Source of the DNA: Prorocentrum cordatum
Taxonomy: Eukaryota > Sar > Dinophyceae > Prorocentrales > Prorocentraceae
Length of the DNA: 64,000 bases
Assembly: GCA_963575745.1 (NCBI GenBank)
Contig: CAUYUJ010000769.1
Coordinates: forward strand, 237,001-301,000
Reading direction: 5' to 3'
Positions within the stretch are counted from its first letter, which is position 1. Every line of letters starts with the position of its first letter. Below, piece by piece: positions 34,123 through 44,937 of the stretch. The notes beneath the pieces were generated by a model. The model did not search any database. It was given only the letters and a program-made list of their open reading frames with translations, and had not been told where the DNA came from. Position numbers and translations under genes: made by a program.

Positions 34123-34615
34123 CAGTGTGAACCCCACAACTTTTGCTCGCTCGCTCGCTCGACCAGGCGAACGAGCGAGCGAGCGGGGAGGACGATCTCC
34201 TCTCCCATCGCCTGCTCGCCTGCGCGAGCGAGCGACCTCTCGAGCGAACGATCACGCGCGCGAGCACAGTGCATCTGATGTCCCGCCCGACCGGCCCGAC
34301 CCGCCCAACTCGCCCGCTCGCTTGCTCGAGCGAGCGGGCGAGCGAGCAAGCGAGCGAACACAGTGCGTTGAATGCCCCCCCCCGCTCGAGCTGACCCCCG
34401 CCTGCTTCCACGAGCGACCGAACGAGAGGACCCCTCTTTCCCTCGCTCGCTCGTTCGTCTGCTCGAGCGTGCGAGCAAGCGAACACCATGCATTGAAATG
34501 TCTCGCCCGCCCGACCCGACCCGCCCGTCTCGCCCGTCTCGCTTGCGTCTTCCAGCCAGCGAGCGAGCGAACAAGCGACCACCATGCATTTAGTATCCTG
34601 CCCGCCCGACCCGAC
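34123..34615. repeat. GCTCGCTCG hairpin repeats
   Basis: Alternating GCTCGCTCGCTC and GAGCGAGCGAGC runs separated by CCCGCCCGACCCGACCCGCC. The first 120 bp (AGTGTGAACCCCACAA, GGGGAGGACGATCTCCTCT) are repeated at 37698-37820. Confidence 0.8.
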
Positions 34616-34629
34616 CCAACCGACTCTCG

Positions 34630-35040
34630 CTCTACCACGAGTGGGATTCAATTCGAGCTAGATCTTGCTACGGTAGGATTCTATTCGAGCTGGATCGAGC
34701 TTTTGCTGAATCTAGCTCTTGCAAGATTATATTAAAAAGGTGGATCGGGCGCGATGAGGATGCTTTAAAGTTGGATCCAGCTATCGCAGGGTCTTCTTAG
34801 AATTGGATCGACTCAAATGGAGATGGCTCTGGCTACGATGGGATTCTATTGGAGTAGGATCGGACCCGACTGGGCTACTAGTGAAATTGGATCCAGCTAT
34901 TGTATGATCCTGTTAGAGGCTGGATCCAGCCTTCGCTTGATTGAGTCAGACCTGGATCCAGCTATAGTAGGGCTCAACTAGAGCTGTATTCAGATATACT
35001 AGGATTCTATCAAGGCAGGATCGAGCCTTAGCACAAGTCC
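34630..35040. repeat. GGATTCTATTCGAGCTGGATC tandem repeat
   Basis: About eight loose ~55-bp units with GGATTCTATT, GGATCGAGC/GGATCCAGC and GCTATxGTAGG; two more units stand at 33895-33945, so the repeat is split by the GCTCG block and a foldback element. Confidence 0.7.
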
Positions 35041-35280
35041 ATTTGAAAGGACGGGGGGGGCCGGTTCGACCCCCCCCGCCGCCCCTTCCCTTGAAACTCA
35101 GGGGGGGGAGCTGGTTCGAACGCCCCCCCGCCCTGGACAGGGGGGGGCGAGTCGAACCCGACCCCCCACTGGAAGGCGTTGGGGGGGCTGGTTAGGGGCG
35201 CTGACGTCCGGGGAGGGGGGGCGGGGGGGGGCGGTTCTCAGGGTATGCTCAATGTTTTTTTCGTTGGGGGGGGGGGCGGG
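35040..35280. repeat. G/C-run repeat with TTCGAA, block 2
   Basis: GGGGGGGCCGGTTCGACCCC and GCTGGTTCGAACGCCCCCCC units; see 33365-33605. Confidence 0.7.
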
Positions 35281-35805
35281 CCCCAGCTCCACGCGTTCAA
35301 GTGGTTTTTGTCCAAGGCAATCGTCGACGGAACGCGTTACCTTTTTCGTGTATTGTTATGTCTCTCTGATTATCTCTGACTCTCTCTCTCTCTCTGTATG
35401 TATAACATATGTAACTAGTACACATATATATACACACGTACATATCATACAAGATTATGTGCAAGACTGCATTGGCGTTTCAAGCCACGCGCCTTGGTCC
35501 TTCAATTTCGACGGTGAATGACTAAAACCACTGGTAACTCCTTGTTGTCGTCTTCGGCGTCGTCGCTTTAATTTCACCAGCCCTCTGGGTGTGAATGGTT
35601 TAGCGGGTTTCCTCTTCCGTCCTCCGTCTGTCTTCTTTCCCTTCGAAAAAAGATGTTCACCGGGTCGTTGGAGCGTCCTCGCTGGCCTCGGCGAGAAATC
35701 GCAGATCATTTAGTTGGTGTAGATGTTGGACCAATTCTGGCTTCCTTGAGGGGGGGAGGGATGGCCTCTGATTTACTGCCCCCGCTCTTCGATCGATTTC
35801 CTCCA
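35281..35805. other. No gene seen
   Basis: CTCTCTCT and TATATACACACGTACATA stretches at 35375-35450, then single-copy DNA. Confidence 0.5.
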
Positions 35806-36109
35806 GGATGGCCCCAAGATGGCGACCGAGGCTTCCAAGAGTATCCCAACAGGGCACCAGGAGGCGCCCAGGAGGCCCAAGAGGCCCCAAAGAGGCTCCA
35901 AAGAGGCTCTCAGAGGCCCGCTGGACTGCCACGAGGCCATAAAGACGCTCCAAGACGACTTCACGAAGCTTTCAAGATACATCCGAAAAGACTCCGAGAG
36001 GCATCCAAGAAACCTCTGGCCATTTTGCTCGCACTCCTCCTCCTCCGCCTGCTCCCGTTCGTTCCTCCTTTCTTTTTTCCCCCTCCCCCTCGTCCTCCTG
36101 CTCCTCCTT

Positions 36110-36205
36110 CCCCCTCCTCCTCCTCCTCCTCTTCCTCGTCGTCGTCGTCGTCGTCCTCCTCCTCCTCCTCCTCCTCCTCCTCCTCCATCCTCCCCCTCCT
36201 CCTGC
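36110..36205. repeat. (TCC)n / (GTC)n tract
   Basis: TCCTCC with an inner GTCGTCGTCGTCGTC; no gene. Confidence 0.93.
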
Positions 36206-36625
36206 ATCCTCCCCCTCTTGCGGTATGACGGCTTCCCCAACCCGTTATTCCACTGCATGCTCCTCTACATCTCTGATCCGGGCAACGCGGCTGGGCATCG
36301 TTCATGGATGGGCTGGTTGAGTTATGCGAAGCGTCTAGAAAATTGTTTTCCTTCTCCTTCCTTCATATTGCCTGTTCCTCTTATTCTTTCTCGCCGTACC
36401 CTGCGAACCATTTCCCATCGTCCTGAATAGTTGTATGAAGGCTCCTCCTTGTAAGGAATCTTGGGGGCCTCACGAAACTTGTTGAGGGGCTTATCGGGGG
36501 CTTCTGGAAACTTCCTCGGGCCAGCTTGCTGTGAACCACGGTCTCCCTCGACGACCCGGTCACGACTTGGAGTGCGCCTTGGGGCCATCTTGGGCCGTCA
36601 TGAAATTTCCGTCGGGCTATCTCTG

Positions 36626-36751
36626 GCCATCGCTCGGACGTCCATTCCCTGTGTTTTTTTCGGTTTCGTGCGTGGCTATTTCGCCAAATGATCAAGGATG
36701 CTCCTCGATGGTCCTCGTCGAGAAAAAATGCACACGTCCGAGCGATGCCAG
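36626..36751 (+). mobile_element. Family A element, copy A7
   Basis: This complete copy ends GCGATGCCAG. It lies 71 bp from the donor of isoamylase exon 7, on the intron side. Confidence 0.9.
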
Positions 36752-36822
36752 GCCCAACGCGCCCCCCTGGCCAGCCACGCGCGCCCCGCCCGACGCTGCC
36801 AAAGCCAGGGCGCGAGCGACAC

Positions 36823-36918
36823 TCCTCGTGGCCGCAGTTCCAAGAGTTGTTGTGGTCGTCGCCGCTGTTCTCGCCGTTGCAGAGGTTGTGCTTCTCGTTG
36901 TACGAGACGAGGTCGTAC
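36823..36918 (-). CDS. Isoamylase exon 7
   Basis: After the completing G the exon reads YDLVSYNEKHNLCNGEN, then Ser-Gly-Asp-Asp, then HNNSWNCGHE, ending with GA of a further codon. DLVSY(N)EKHNxxNGExNxDG and NxxWNCG are isoamylase signatures. The acceptor is CGAAGAG before GTAC and the donor is GAGGA followed by GTGTC. A family-A element (36626-36751) begins about 70 bp beyond the donor. Joining exon 6 restores Thr-Leu-Tyr-Asp-Leu across the junction. Confidence 0.95.
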
Positions 36919-37177
36919 CTCTTCGGCGGAGGTTCGAGCATCGAACTTGATCCGTCCCCAATCACTCTTCGCTGCGTAGAGGGTTCTACTACAGTCGGCC
37001 TTCATTGGACAGGACGCGTGAGAGGACACAAGATCCTTCCGAGGGCCACACTGCCATAATGATGTAGGGGGCATGGGTCGCGAGACACAGGACACAAGGG
37101 TACCCTTGTTTTGGCAAGGTCGACCTACTAATCAGGGCCGACTGTAGTGGTCAGAACTGTTCATCCGCTTTTCTGTT

Positions 37178-37423
37178 AACCAAAAACACGCAGACACGCA
37201 CACACGACATACAGTCAAAAACCCTAATAAGGACGCGCGGTAAGGACGCAAGACTCTTGGAAGCCGAAGTTGGGATTTTTGGGGCGGCGGACGACGAGAA
37301 CCCCGAGGACGCAAGAGCAAGAAAGAGCAAGGACGCCAGGGTACCCTGAGAAAAGTCGTGCGTCCTTACTAGGGTTTTTGACTATAACCAAAAACACACA
37401 CAGACACACGCAAACACGACATA
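37178..37423 (+). mobile_element. TIR element with telomere-like motif, flanked by ~35-bp direct repeats
   Basis: The element at 37212-37383 has near-perfect 28-bp ends: AGTCAAAAACCCTAATAAGG ACGCGCGG and the inverse of AGTCAAAAACCCTAGTAAGG ACGCACGA. The flanks AACCAAAAACACGCAGACAC... (37178-37211) and AACCAAAAACACACACAGAC... (37386-37423) both end CGACATA and form a direct repeat. Confidence 0.8.
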
Positions 37424-37559
37424 AGAGTCCAGCAGGGGGGACGGGGGAGCCCCAGACTGCCCACTCCGGCAGCCGCTTCGCCTAAGACGCTGTCCCAACG
37501 TATTCCAAACGTCGTGCTCGCGCCTCACTGGCCTACATGTCTGGTCTGGAGGGCCCTGG

Positions 37560-37687
37560 GCATCGCTCGGACGTCCATTCCCTGTGTTTTTTTTTGGTTT
37601 CGTGCGTGTTTTTTTCGCCAAATGATCAAGGATGCTCCTCGATGGCCCTCGCCGACGGAAAAATGCACACGTCCGAGCGATGCCAAG
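37560..37687 (+). mobile_element. Family A element, copy A8, with duplicated right end
   Basis: The copy is complete. Downstream, 37810-37863 repeats CCAAGGGCCACGATG twice around a second copy of the right end (CACACGTCCGAGCGATGCC, 37842-37860). Between the two right ends sits the GCTCGCTCG hairpin segment also found at 34110-34240, which suggests an insertion into, or unequal exchange at, the element end. Confidence 0.88.
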
Positions 37688-37863
37688 GGACAGTGCCCTA
37701 GTAGGATCAGTGTGAACCCCACAATGTTTGCTCGCTCGCTCGCTCGACCGAGCGAGCGAGCGAGCGAGCGCGCGGGGAGGACGATCTCCTCTTCCATCGC
37801 TTGCTCGCTTGCCAAGGGCCACGATGCCAAGGGCCACGATGCACACGTCCGAGCGATGCCAAG

Positions 37864-39149
37864 GGCCACGATGTCATGCAAGGAACACACGAAGGCGTAC
37901 ATGGCCGTGCTCGCACTCCGGTCCTGGCTGCATCTTTTCTTGCTCACCCCTGTCCAGGCTGCAATCAAGGGTGCCTTGCTGGGATAATGTTGTGTCGCCT
38001 CTCGTGGGCCTCCAGTGGGCTCCTCGTCGCCACGGCTGGGCGCGTCTTCGAATCATCGCCAAAACGCTCTGCGGAACATGTCTGGGGATCTATCTGTGCC
38101 CCCCAGGACACCCTCGCATCCAAGCACGACGGACAATGGACTGACAATGTGTGACAATTGTCTGAGGGGCAACGCAAGGGGGGGACTGGCATATCTGGGG
38201 GGGAAGATCGACCTGGCATCGGCGACACATCGCCGATAGATCGGCGATCGGCCCCAGTGCCTTCATAGGCGGAACGGGGCTATCAAACCCCTATCGGCGA
38301 TCGGTGATTGGGGGTCGATGCATCCCCTTCATATGGCCGATTCCGCAAACCCTGTACCCAAAAACGTTTTCATCTCTTGGGGATGCATCTTTTACTTCCA
38401 CCGCCTTCCGCCGCCCTTCCGCCAACTTCCGCCGGCGGAGGCGGCCTCGTTTTACTTCCGCCGACCTTCCGCCGCCCTTCCGCTGCCTTCCGCCGAGGAA
38501 GGGATGACAACTCCTTCGATTCGCGAAGGCCTGGCCCTTGTTGAAACGCCCCATATGCTTATCCCCTCCCATGGTGGCCCCTCTACCTCTGGGGGGCCCC
38601 TGCCGGGCCCCGGGGCCGTCCACGAGCGTCTCGGGGTGAGCAGCCGGCCCCCAGAGAAAACACGGCCTATAGACCTCTGGGTAAGCCTCGCTGCGGACAG
38701 AAATCACGACGTCGGGTGCCTGGGGAGGGGCCCCAGCTGACCCCCGGCGCGCCCCGCCGCTGCTTGACCGCCGTTTGACTCCCTCACGGCCGCCGATCAG
38801 GAAAGTCTGGGGAGGTGGTGGTGGACTGAGCATTTTCTTAGGGTGGAGGGCTCAATGTGAAATCCACATGGGCTTTCGCACCTCGTAATTCAATCAGTCT
38901 TGTGATTCACCTTTTGCAGATTCAAGCCTCGAAAATCAGTCGAAACGGCATTTCAAATTCAACCCTTCGCCCCCCACCAACAGAAAGTGCTCGGGAGAAG
39001 GGAGGCGGACATACAGCCCTGGGGAGAGCCAGCGAGAGGGGGGGAAGAGTCGAGGACGCTCGACGTCGGGGCGGTGCGATGGGACCAGCAGCACGGACAG
39101 TACACAGTCTACGCGTAGATGCCCGTCGCAGGCACGGGGCCATTTCGAG
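37864..39149. other. No gene seen apart from the listed element
   Basis: 38395-38500 has repeats of CTTCCGCCGCCCTTCCGCC. The rest is single-copy GC-rich DNA within isoamylase intron 6. Confidence 0.5.
38165..38325. mobile_element. GGGCAACG-type element, partial copy
   Basis: Left end GGGGCAACGCAAGGGGGGGA, then CATCGGCGACACATCGCCGA and CTATCGGCGATCGGTGATTG; resembles 44938-45156 but the right end is not clear. Confidence 0.6.
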
Positions 39150-39350
39150 CAGGAGAACAAGAAAAAACCACATAAGCATAAACTTTTGGCGCTCCGCGCG
39201 GATTTCTTGGATTCGCGCTGGACCCCCCTCCCTGGCGCGCGGAGCGCGCCAGGGGCGGCGCCAGAGGCGCCGACAGGGGGCCCAGGCGCGGATCCAAGAA
39301 ATCTGCGCGGAGCGCTTAACGTTTATGTTTATTTGTTTTTTTCTTCTTCG
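39150..39350 (+). mobile_element. Family B element, copy B3
   Basis: Complete: AGAACAAGAAAAAACCACAT at the left, AACGTTTATGTTTATTTG and CTTCTTCGAG at the right, and inner arms GCGCTCCGCGCGGATTTCTT / AAGAAATCTGCGCGGAGCGC. It is the best guide to the ends of the intron copy B4. Confidence 0.85.
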
Positions 39351-40118
39351 AGAGTTGGCGCCAACACAATGCACACGCAAGCGCCTCAGTGAGCACAGCG
39401 CCGGAGCGGCATGGCAACCAGGAACGGCGATGAGAGCAAGCAAGGGGGAGGAAGACAAGAACGAGGTTGGAGGACTTGAGGAAGACCAGAATACACAAAC
39501 CCAACGTGCATCAGCGATGCTGCAATACGCCCTCCTGTGCCGAGTCCCCACGTCATGAATCCCTATAATCATTCCCCCACACTTCGGACCCCCACTTGAA
39601 AGAAGACAGCCGCATGGGCCTGCCATTCAAGCGAGATCCCCGTCTGGAAACAGAACCACCCTTCACCCATGCATCTGTTGCACAACTTCACGCATCCGAC
39701 GAAGTCTCGGCGGGATCTCAGGCGAGAGCCTGGTCTTGAAAATGACCCGGGGCCATCCTCCCTCTACTTCAGTAGAGGAAACAATTTGTTTTCAAAATGT
39801 TTGGTCTTTAGAAGCTCTGCGTGCCGACGCCCCCGCCGCCACGCGTGCCCTCTGCGTGCCTGCGGGGGCGCCGCCACGTAGAAGTACTGGAGACCGAGCA
39901 TTTGGGGCGTCGCCACGCACGCCCTCTGCGTGGCTGCGACCATTTGTTAAAACCCTAAAACCGACTAAATTCATTAATAAAGTACCCGAGCTGTCTAAAA
40001 CTGTGAAGACAGACGCGCGCGGTCTCGAGGCGAGAGCCCCACTGCGGAGACCCCTCGCCCCCCCGGGACGGGGAAGCCCTGCCCGCCTTCCTGGCACGTC
40101 TGGCGTCGCGACGAGGAA

Positions 40119-40297
40119 TACAGTCGGAGCGCTGACCTAAGGAACCCTAAATAAGGAACGAGGCCCCTACTTTCCATAAGTTGAACTTCGACTCCGTATC
40201 GAGAACCTAAGGAAAATCCAAGGCAAGCTGCGAACAATTAAGGAACACGGAGCCCCTCCCCAACGAAAAGGGCTCCTTCTTCAGGGCCCCGACTGTA
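40119..40297 (+). mobile_element. Tc1/mariner-like MITE, copy M1
   Basis: Terminal inverted repeats begin CAGTCGG and are flanked by TA on both sides, the Tc1/mariner insertion signature. Left arm CAGTCGGAGCGCTGACCTAA GGAACCCT, right arm GGGCTCCTTCTTCAGGGCCC CGACTG. No transposase; about 175 bp. Confidence 0.85.
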
Positions 40298-41344
40298 GCT
40301 CAGAAGGAAGGGGATGGAGGAGGGCACTGCCCTAAGAGAGGTCAGACAAGGTCAGGACGAGAAACTGGGGCGCGGCTATCCGAGAAAGCATCGTTGCACC
40401 ACTGCGGGGAGGCCATCCCGCAGTGGGCCAGCGACAAGCCACAGCCCACAAGAGAACGTGCGCAACGACTTGCGGCAAGACAGGCTGGCATTCCGCCAAA
40501 CAGAAGACGGATATGAAGGAGGAGGGGGGGCTCTGGAGATCGCAAGGTGCTGGCTTCTGACCACGAGAGAGCTACGCCGCAACTAATAATCTCAGACTCG
40601 TGACTGACCCTTGATCTCTCTGGCGGGGCGGGGCAGGGAAAGGGGGACAATCTCGCCAGACTATGCGCGCCCACGAGCGGGCGCGACCGCGGGGACCTGG
40701 CCGCCACCAGAAGGTGCCATGTCCCCGACCGTGCCGACGACGAGGTCGGGGAGAACTAACGAGTTCACCGCGGACCCGCCGAAGAGGACGACCTCCGCCC
40801 GCCGAGTGGCCGAACGACGCGAGCACCCGCAGCTGCTCGATCGTCGCGCTGCGGAGTCCTCGATGGCGGACCCGAGCAACAGGGCGAGGCGCCGCGTGAG
40901 CTCCGAACGCTCCGCGGCCTCGCCGCGCCCAGCGCCCGCATCCGTGGGCGGCGCGGCGGCCGACGCCGCCGCCGCTGCACCGCGAGCGCAATGCTCCCGC
41001 GGCGGCGGCCCCCGCACGCCTCGGGGGCAGGGCGTCAGCTCAGCTGCCGCCAAAGACATCTCACCGCCGACACCATCCTTAACGCGCATCGTGTGCTGGG
41101 CTGAGGCGCGTCCTTAACACGAAATTCCCAAGCACCTCGTTGTGCTTCTGCCCACCCCACCGCGCATCACCGTCGCCGTCTACGAGAGACAGGGCATCTC
41201 TGAGATGCTTGAGCATGTTGCCCGAGTGGGTCGCCTTGGCAGCTTTTGCTGCTGCCCTTCCCCTCTTTTGGGGATTAGCGCTTCAACGATAAACCATCCC
41301 CTGATCCTCAACGAATACAACACCCTAAACCCGAAGACCTTTTC

Positions 41345-41418
41345 TTCGAAGCGCCGGGGGGCGCCTGGGGGCGCCCGGGAGCGCCTGGGAGCGCCTGGGA
41401 ACGCCTGGGGCCGACTAG

Positions 41419-41454
<36 letters not shown>

Positions 41455-41488
41455 CTGGAAGCGCCTGGGAGCGCCTCGGAGCGCCAGG

Positions 41489-41544
<56 letters not shown>

Positions 41545-41700
41545 CTGCGAGCGTGCCGGGAGCGCCTGGGAGCGCTTGGGAACGCTTGGGAGCGCTTGGA
41601 TGCGTCTGGGAGCACATGGGAGCGCCTGGGAAAGCGCCGGGAGCGCCTGGGAGCGCCTGGGAGCGCCAGGGAGCGCCTGGGAGCGCTTGGAACGCATGTG
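41345..41700. repeat. 10-bp GGGAGCGCCT minisatellite, about 33 units
   Basis: Tandem GGGAGCGCCT with single-base variants. It is bracketed by CCCTAAACCCGAAGACC (41322-41341) and CCGTAAACCCTAAAAGG (41719-41735), so a telomere-like motif stands at each edge. Confidence 0.92.
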
Positions 41701-41887
41701 GGAATTTAGGGTCCAACGGCCGTAAACCCTAAAAGGCTTTAGTTTGGGAGGTTGCCGGCCATGCGGCCGGGGGTGGGAAGATGTTGCACCTCCTGCCCCC
41801 TTCGCCAAGCTTGCTCGGGTCGGCTAACCGCCCCCCCAATCAATCTTGCCGAAGGGGGGGCAGCATTGCCTGGACTGTCGGCCGCTG

Positions 41888-41962
41888 CGCTAAGAGAAGC
41901 CCTAAACCCCAAACCCTAAACCCTAAACCTCAACCCCTAAACCCTAACCAACAGCATCCTTA
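41888..41962. repeat. Short interstitial telomere-like run
   Basis: AACCCCAAACCCTAAACCCT and further CCCTAAA units, the dinoflagellate/plant-type telomere repeat. Too short for a chromosome end. Confidence 0.8.
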
Positions 41963-42629
41963 ACGCTCCTCCGAGGCGCGGTCACGCCGCGCGCGGCGCC
42001 GCGGCCGCCTGGGCTGGAAGCCGGCTCTTGGCGGCGCGCCGCCCGCAAGCACCGCCGGCAGCTCGTTCTCCGCGCCGCGCACGGCGTCAGCTGCGCCTCC
42101 CGCGGCCCCGCCGCGCCCGCGCGGCCGCCACCGTCGGCGCCGTGCGCAGGGGCCAGGGCTGGGCGGCGCCGCCTCCGACACCCGCGCGGCCTGCTTGGCG
42201 AAGTCGCCGACGAGGACAGTGATGGCCGCGCTCAGCAGGATCTCCGCAGCCCGCGAGGCAAGGGGACCGCCCAGCAACCAAGCCAGAGGCGGCGTGAGCC
42301 GCGAGGAAGGCTCCCCAGAGGACAAGGTTGCGACAGACCCTCCCTGCAAGTTCCCTCTTCATTGGTCCCTGGTTTTCGTTGCGGCACGTGCCTCATTGAA
42401 AAAGAACCGTTCGCGAATCATCAACAGTGCTGAAACATTATTCCTGGGACTGCAACGCCGCAAATGAACGTGCCTGCTGCGTCCTGATAATCATGAACCC
42501 TATCAGAACACCATCGTCGGGACGCCAACACCGCGAACCAACGTGAACGTTGCGTTCTGACTCCAGGTCGTGCCATAATATCATCCCTGGATCCCTGGGA
42601 CTCCAGCCGTACGAATTCTAGAAACTGCT

Positions 42630-42975
42630 GCAAATGTTTAGGCCTGATGCGCGCGGCGCGAGGGCGAGAGCCACATACTGAAAAGGAGCCGCCATCGATC
42701 CCTGAAGCTGCTGCGAACTTTCGAAGCAATCGTGCGGGGCGCTAAAACAAGAGCCAGATTTTGAGAACCACCCGCCCTCCTTCCTTGACGCCGCTGCAAT
42801 GTTGAAACGAAAATGCGCGGCGCTGAAGCGAGACCCACATTGTGAAGACCACCCCCTTCCATCACTGACATTTGCAAGATTTGTTTGAAACGAATGCGCG
42901 TGGCGCTAAGGAGAGGGCGGCCTTTTCGAAAGAACACCCGCCCTCCATCCTTGAACCCGCTGCACACTCCAGGCG
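42630..42975. repeat. ~83-bp tandem repeat
   Basis: Four units with ATGCGCGxGGCGCTAAGxGAGA, TTTTGAGAACCACCCGCCCT and CCTTGAACCCGCTGC. Decayed units of the same kind occur at 20-290, 39620-39760 and 42380-42630. Confidence 0.7.
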
Positions 42976-43384
42976 TCAGGATCATGGATGGTGAACAATC
43001 CCCAGGCGACACGCCTGGCCCGCCCGACCGGCACGTCTGGTGCTGCGGCCAGGAAGGAGTGGGAACAAGGAAAAGGAAGGGTGGTACAAGGAACCGAGCG
43101 GGGCTGGAGGAACATCCGGAAACTATACGCAAACTTCGTCATCGCGAGGCCGCCAATCCGTTAGGGCGCCCCCCGGTCAATCTCACTCAAAGGATGTGCC
43201 ACTATGTGTTCTCATTGGCGCTCAGAAGAACATGTCCCGCAATCAGCAACCAAGATGGGGGTTAGCGCAGCAGGGATTCACAACCCCCGTTAGATCCTTG
43301 TCCATCCCCTGCAGTCTCTTGATGATTCGGAGTCCAGTTTCCCGGTTCTGCCCATCCTTCACCGACGTACACATGCAGAGTGAC

Positions 43385-43510
43385 ACATGTATATATATAT
43401 AGATAGAAGTAGGGGGAAACAAAGAGAGAGAGGGAGAGAGAGATAGAGGGAGAGTGGGGCACACTGAAAAAGAGCAAGAGACAAATATAAAGAGAGAGAG
43501 AGAGAGAGAA
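43385..43510. repeat. (GA)n / (TA)n microsatellite
   Basis: GAGAGAGAG with ATATATATAGATAG at the start. It lies just past the donor of isoamylase exon 6; on the gene strand it is CT-rich. Confidence 0.93.
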
Positions 43511-43526
43511 ACCGAAAGCATGGCAC

Positions 43527-43589
43527 AAAGTGAAGCCGTCATGCGCCGTAATGAAGTTGATGGAGTGGAACGGACTTCTACCGTCGTGC
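43527..43589 (-). CDS. Isoamylase exon 6 (GH13 region IV)
   Basis: One base completes the Arg codon of exon 5; the exon then reads HDGRSPFHSINFITAHDGFT and ends inside a Leu codon. TAHDGFTL is GH13 region IV: the Asp is the third catalytic carboxylate and the His binds substrate. The acceptor is CCCTCAG before GCAC and the donor is TT followed by GTGCC (a GT-AG intron). Beyond the donor the frame runs into a CT-rich microsatellite that gives a spurious Ser/Leu tail. Confidence 0.95.
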
Positions 43590-43895
43590 CTGAGGGAAGC
43601 AACAACAACTAGGCAAAAATACCTAATCGCATGTACTGTCAAGAAGCCCATGCAGCTGGCTACACACCTACATCGGTGTCCCTCGGCGCGCAGCGGACTT
43701 GTGTAGGGCCAAGTGCTGCCTGGTCAGAATTATGCATCTCATCTACCCCCCTCTCTTCAATGCATCTCGTGTGCACTCGCCGACATGTCCTTCGGCATGC
43801 GCTGGACTAACGCAATGCCCACCGCTGCCTAGTATTCAGGGCGTGTGCTCAAGCTCCACACTTTCCTGCATCGAAACCGCGGCCCTTCCCGAAGG

Positions 43896-44110
43896 CAACT
43901 TGCACGCCCGAAATGGGTACGGCAAACATGGGATCGATGCCCAATGGCAAATTGTTGTCTAGCACCGACAGCGGCCGCTGCTGGACAGCCGACCCTGATT
44001 CTCTCAGAGTGAATAACGCCCGCGGCGACTCCGACAACGCGCCCTGCTCAAAGTGTGCAGGACCTGCCGCCGGCCTCCGTCGCCACTCCCTCCGCACCCA
44101 GCTCCGTCGT
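43896..44110. mobile_element. Dispersed foldback element, partial copy
   Basis: Shares the left arm GCACGCCCGAAATGGGTACG and the interior (AAATTGTTGTC, GGCCGCTGCTGGACAGCCGA, CGCGGCGAC) with 57437-57642; the right arm has decayed. Confidence 0.6.
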
Positions 44111-44302
44111 GCTGGTCTGAGGGCGGAACGGGAAGGTGGGGGGAGGAATCGACCTGGAGTCGGCGATGCATCACCGAGGTGGGGGGGTCCGGAGCTCGGG
44201 GGGGGCGGAGGAATCGACCTGGAGTCGGCGATGCATCGCCGATTCCGGGTCGGCGATAGGGCCCCGAGAGCGACTTCGCACGGTCCTGGCCTCCTGGCCC
44301 TC

Positions 44303-44431
44303 GCCATCGCTCGGACGTCCCTTCCCTGTGTTTTTGTTCGCTTTCGTGCGTGTTCTTTTCGCCGAGTGATCAAGGATGCTCCTCGATGGTCCTCGCCGAA
44401 GGAAAAATGCACACGTCCGAGCGATGCCAAG
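44303..44431 (+). mobile_element. Family A element, copy A9
   Basis: This complete copy has left flank CTC, left end GCCATCGCTCGG and right end GCGATGCCAAG. It follows the GGAGTCGGCGATGCATC repeats at 44150-44260. Confidence 0.9.
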
Positions 44432-44937
44432 GGCCAGGAGCCACGCCGGAGGGGGCCACGGCAAGCTTGCGCCGCGTGGGCGCGGTGGCGGCCCCGGGCG
44501 CGGGCGTTCGAGGCGGAACGCCGTCAGTGGCCCCAAAACGGCCGACGTCGAACGATCTGCGCTGTCGGACAGTCGCGGATCGTTCGAGCTTGAGAGAGCC
44601 ACGGGGGTCCTTCCCGAAACCCGCCGAAAACCCTCGACGAAGTGTTCTGGGAGGCTTTTCGGAGGGATCCCATGAAGGGTTTGAGAAGGGTCTGCGCTGG
44701 GAAAACACGTCCCGAGCGAGCCTTGGGCTTCTAACGCTAGAATGGATTGCGGATTCGTGGATCTGGCACGTGGGCGCCAGACCCACGGATCGATTTGGCG
44801 ACTGACTCGCCGATCTTGGAAGGGGAACGGGGCCCGCAACTTATCCACGCGCCGTAATTCATGTCTGCACTCTATTCTCGTCGCTGAGCAGCTCGAAAAC
44901 TCCCCCCCCCCCCCAGATCCTTCGCCACTCCTATGAT

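Larger units (their letters stand above)
40600..42350 (-). other. Two related GC-rich segments, possibly old exons
   Basis: 40661-41089 and 41960-42349 are open on - (and partly on +) and share a stretch: LTRRLALLLGSAIEDSAA in the first, LTPPLAWLLGGPLASRAA in the second. The likeness is also visible in the DNA. No domain recognised; they could be duplicated gene fragments. Confidence 0.2.

Noticed and set aside
33365-35280. tRNA B-box words GGTTCGAAC
   Set aside because: They sit in G/C-run repeats without any cloverleaf or anticodon arm.
36010-36035. Third spliced-leader-like word (GGCCATTTTGCTC)
   Set aside because: It lacks a G and the 5' half does not match; no coding sequence follows.
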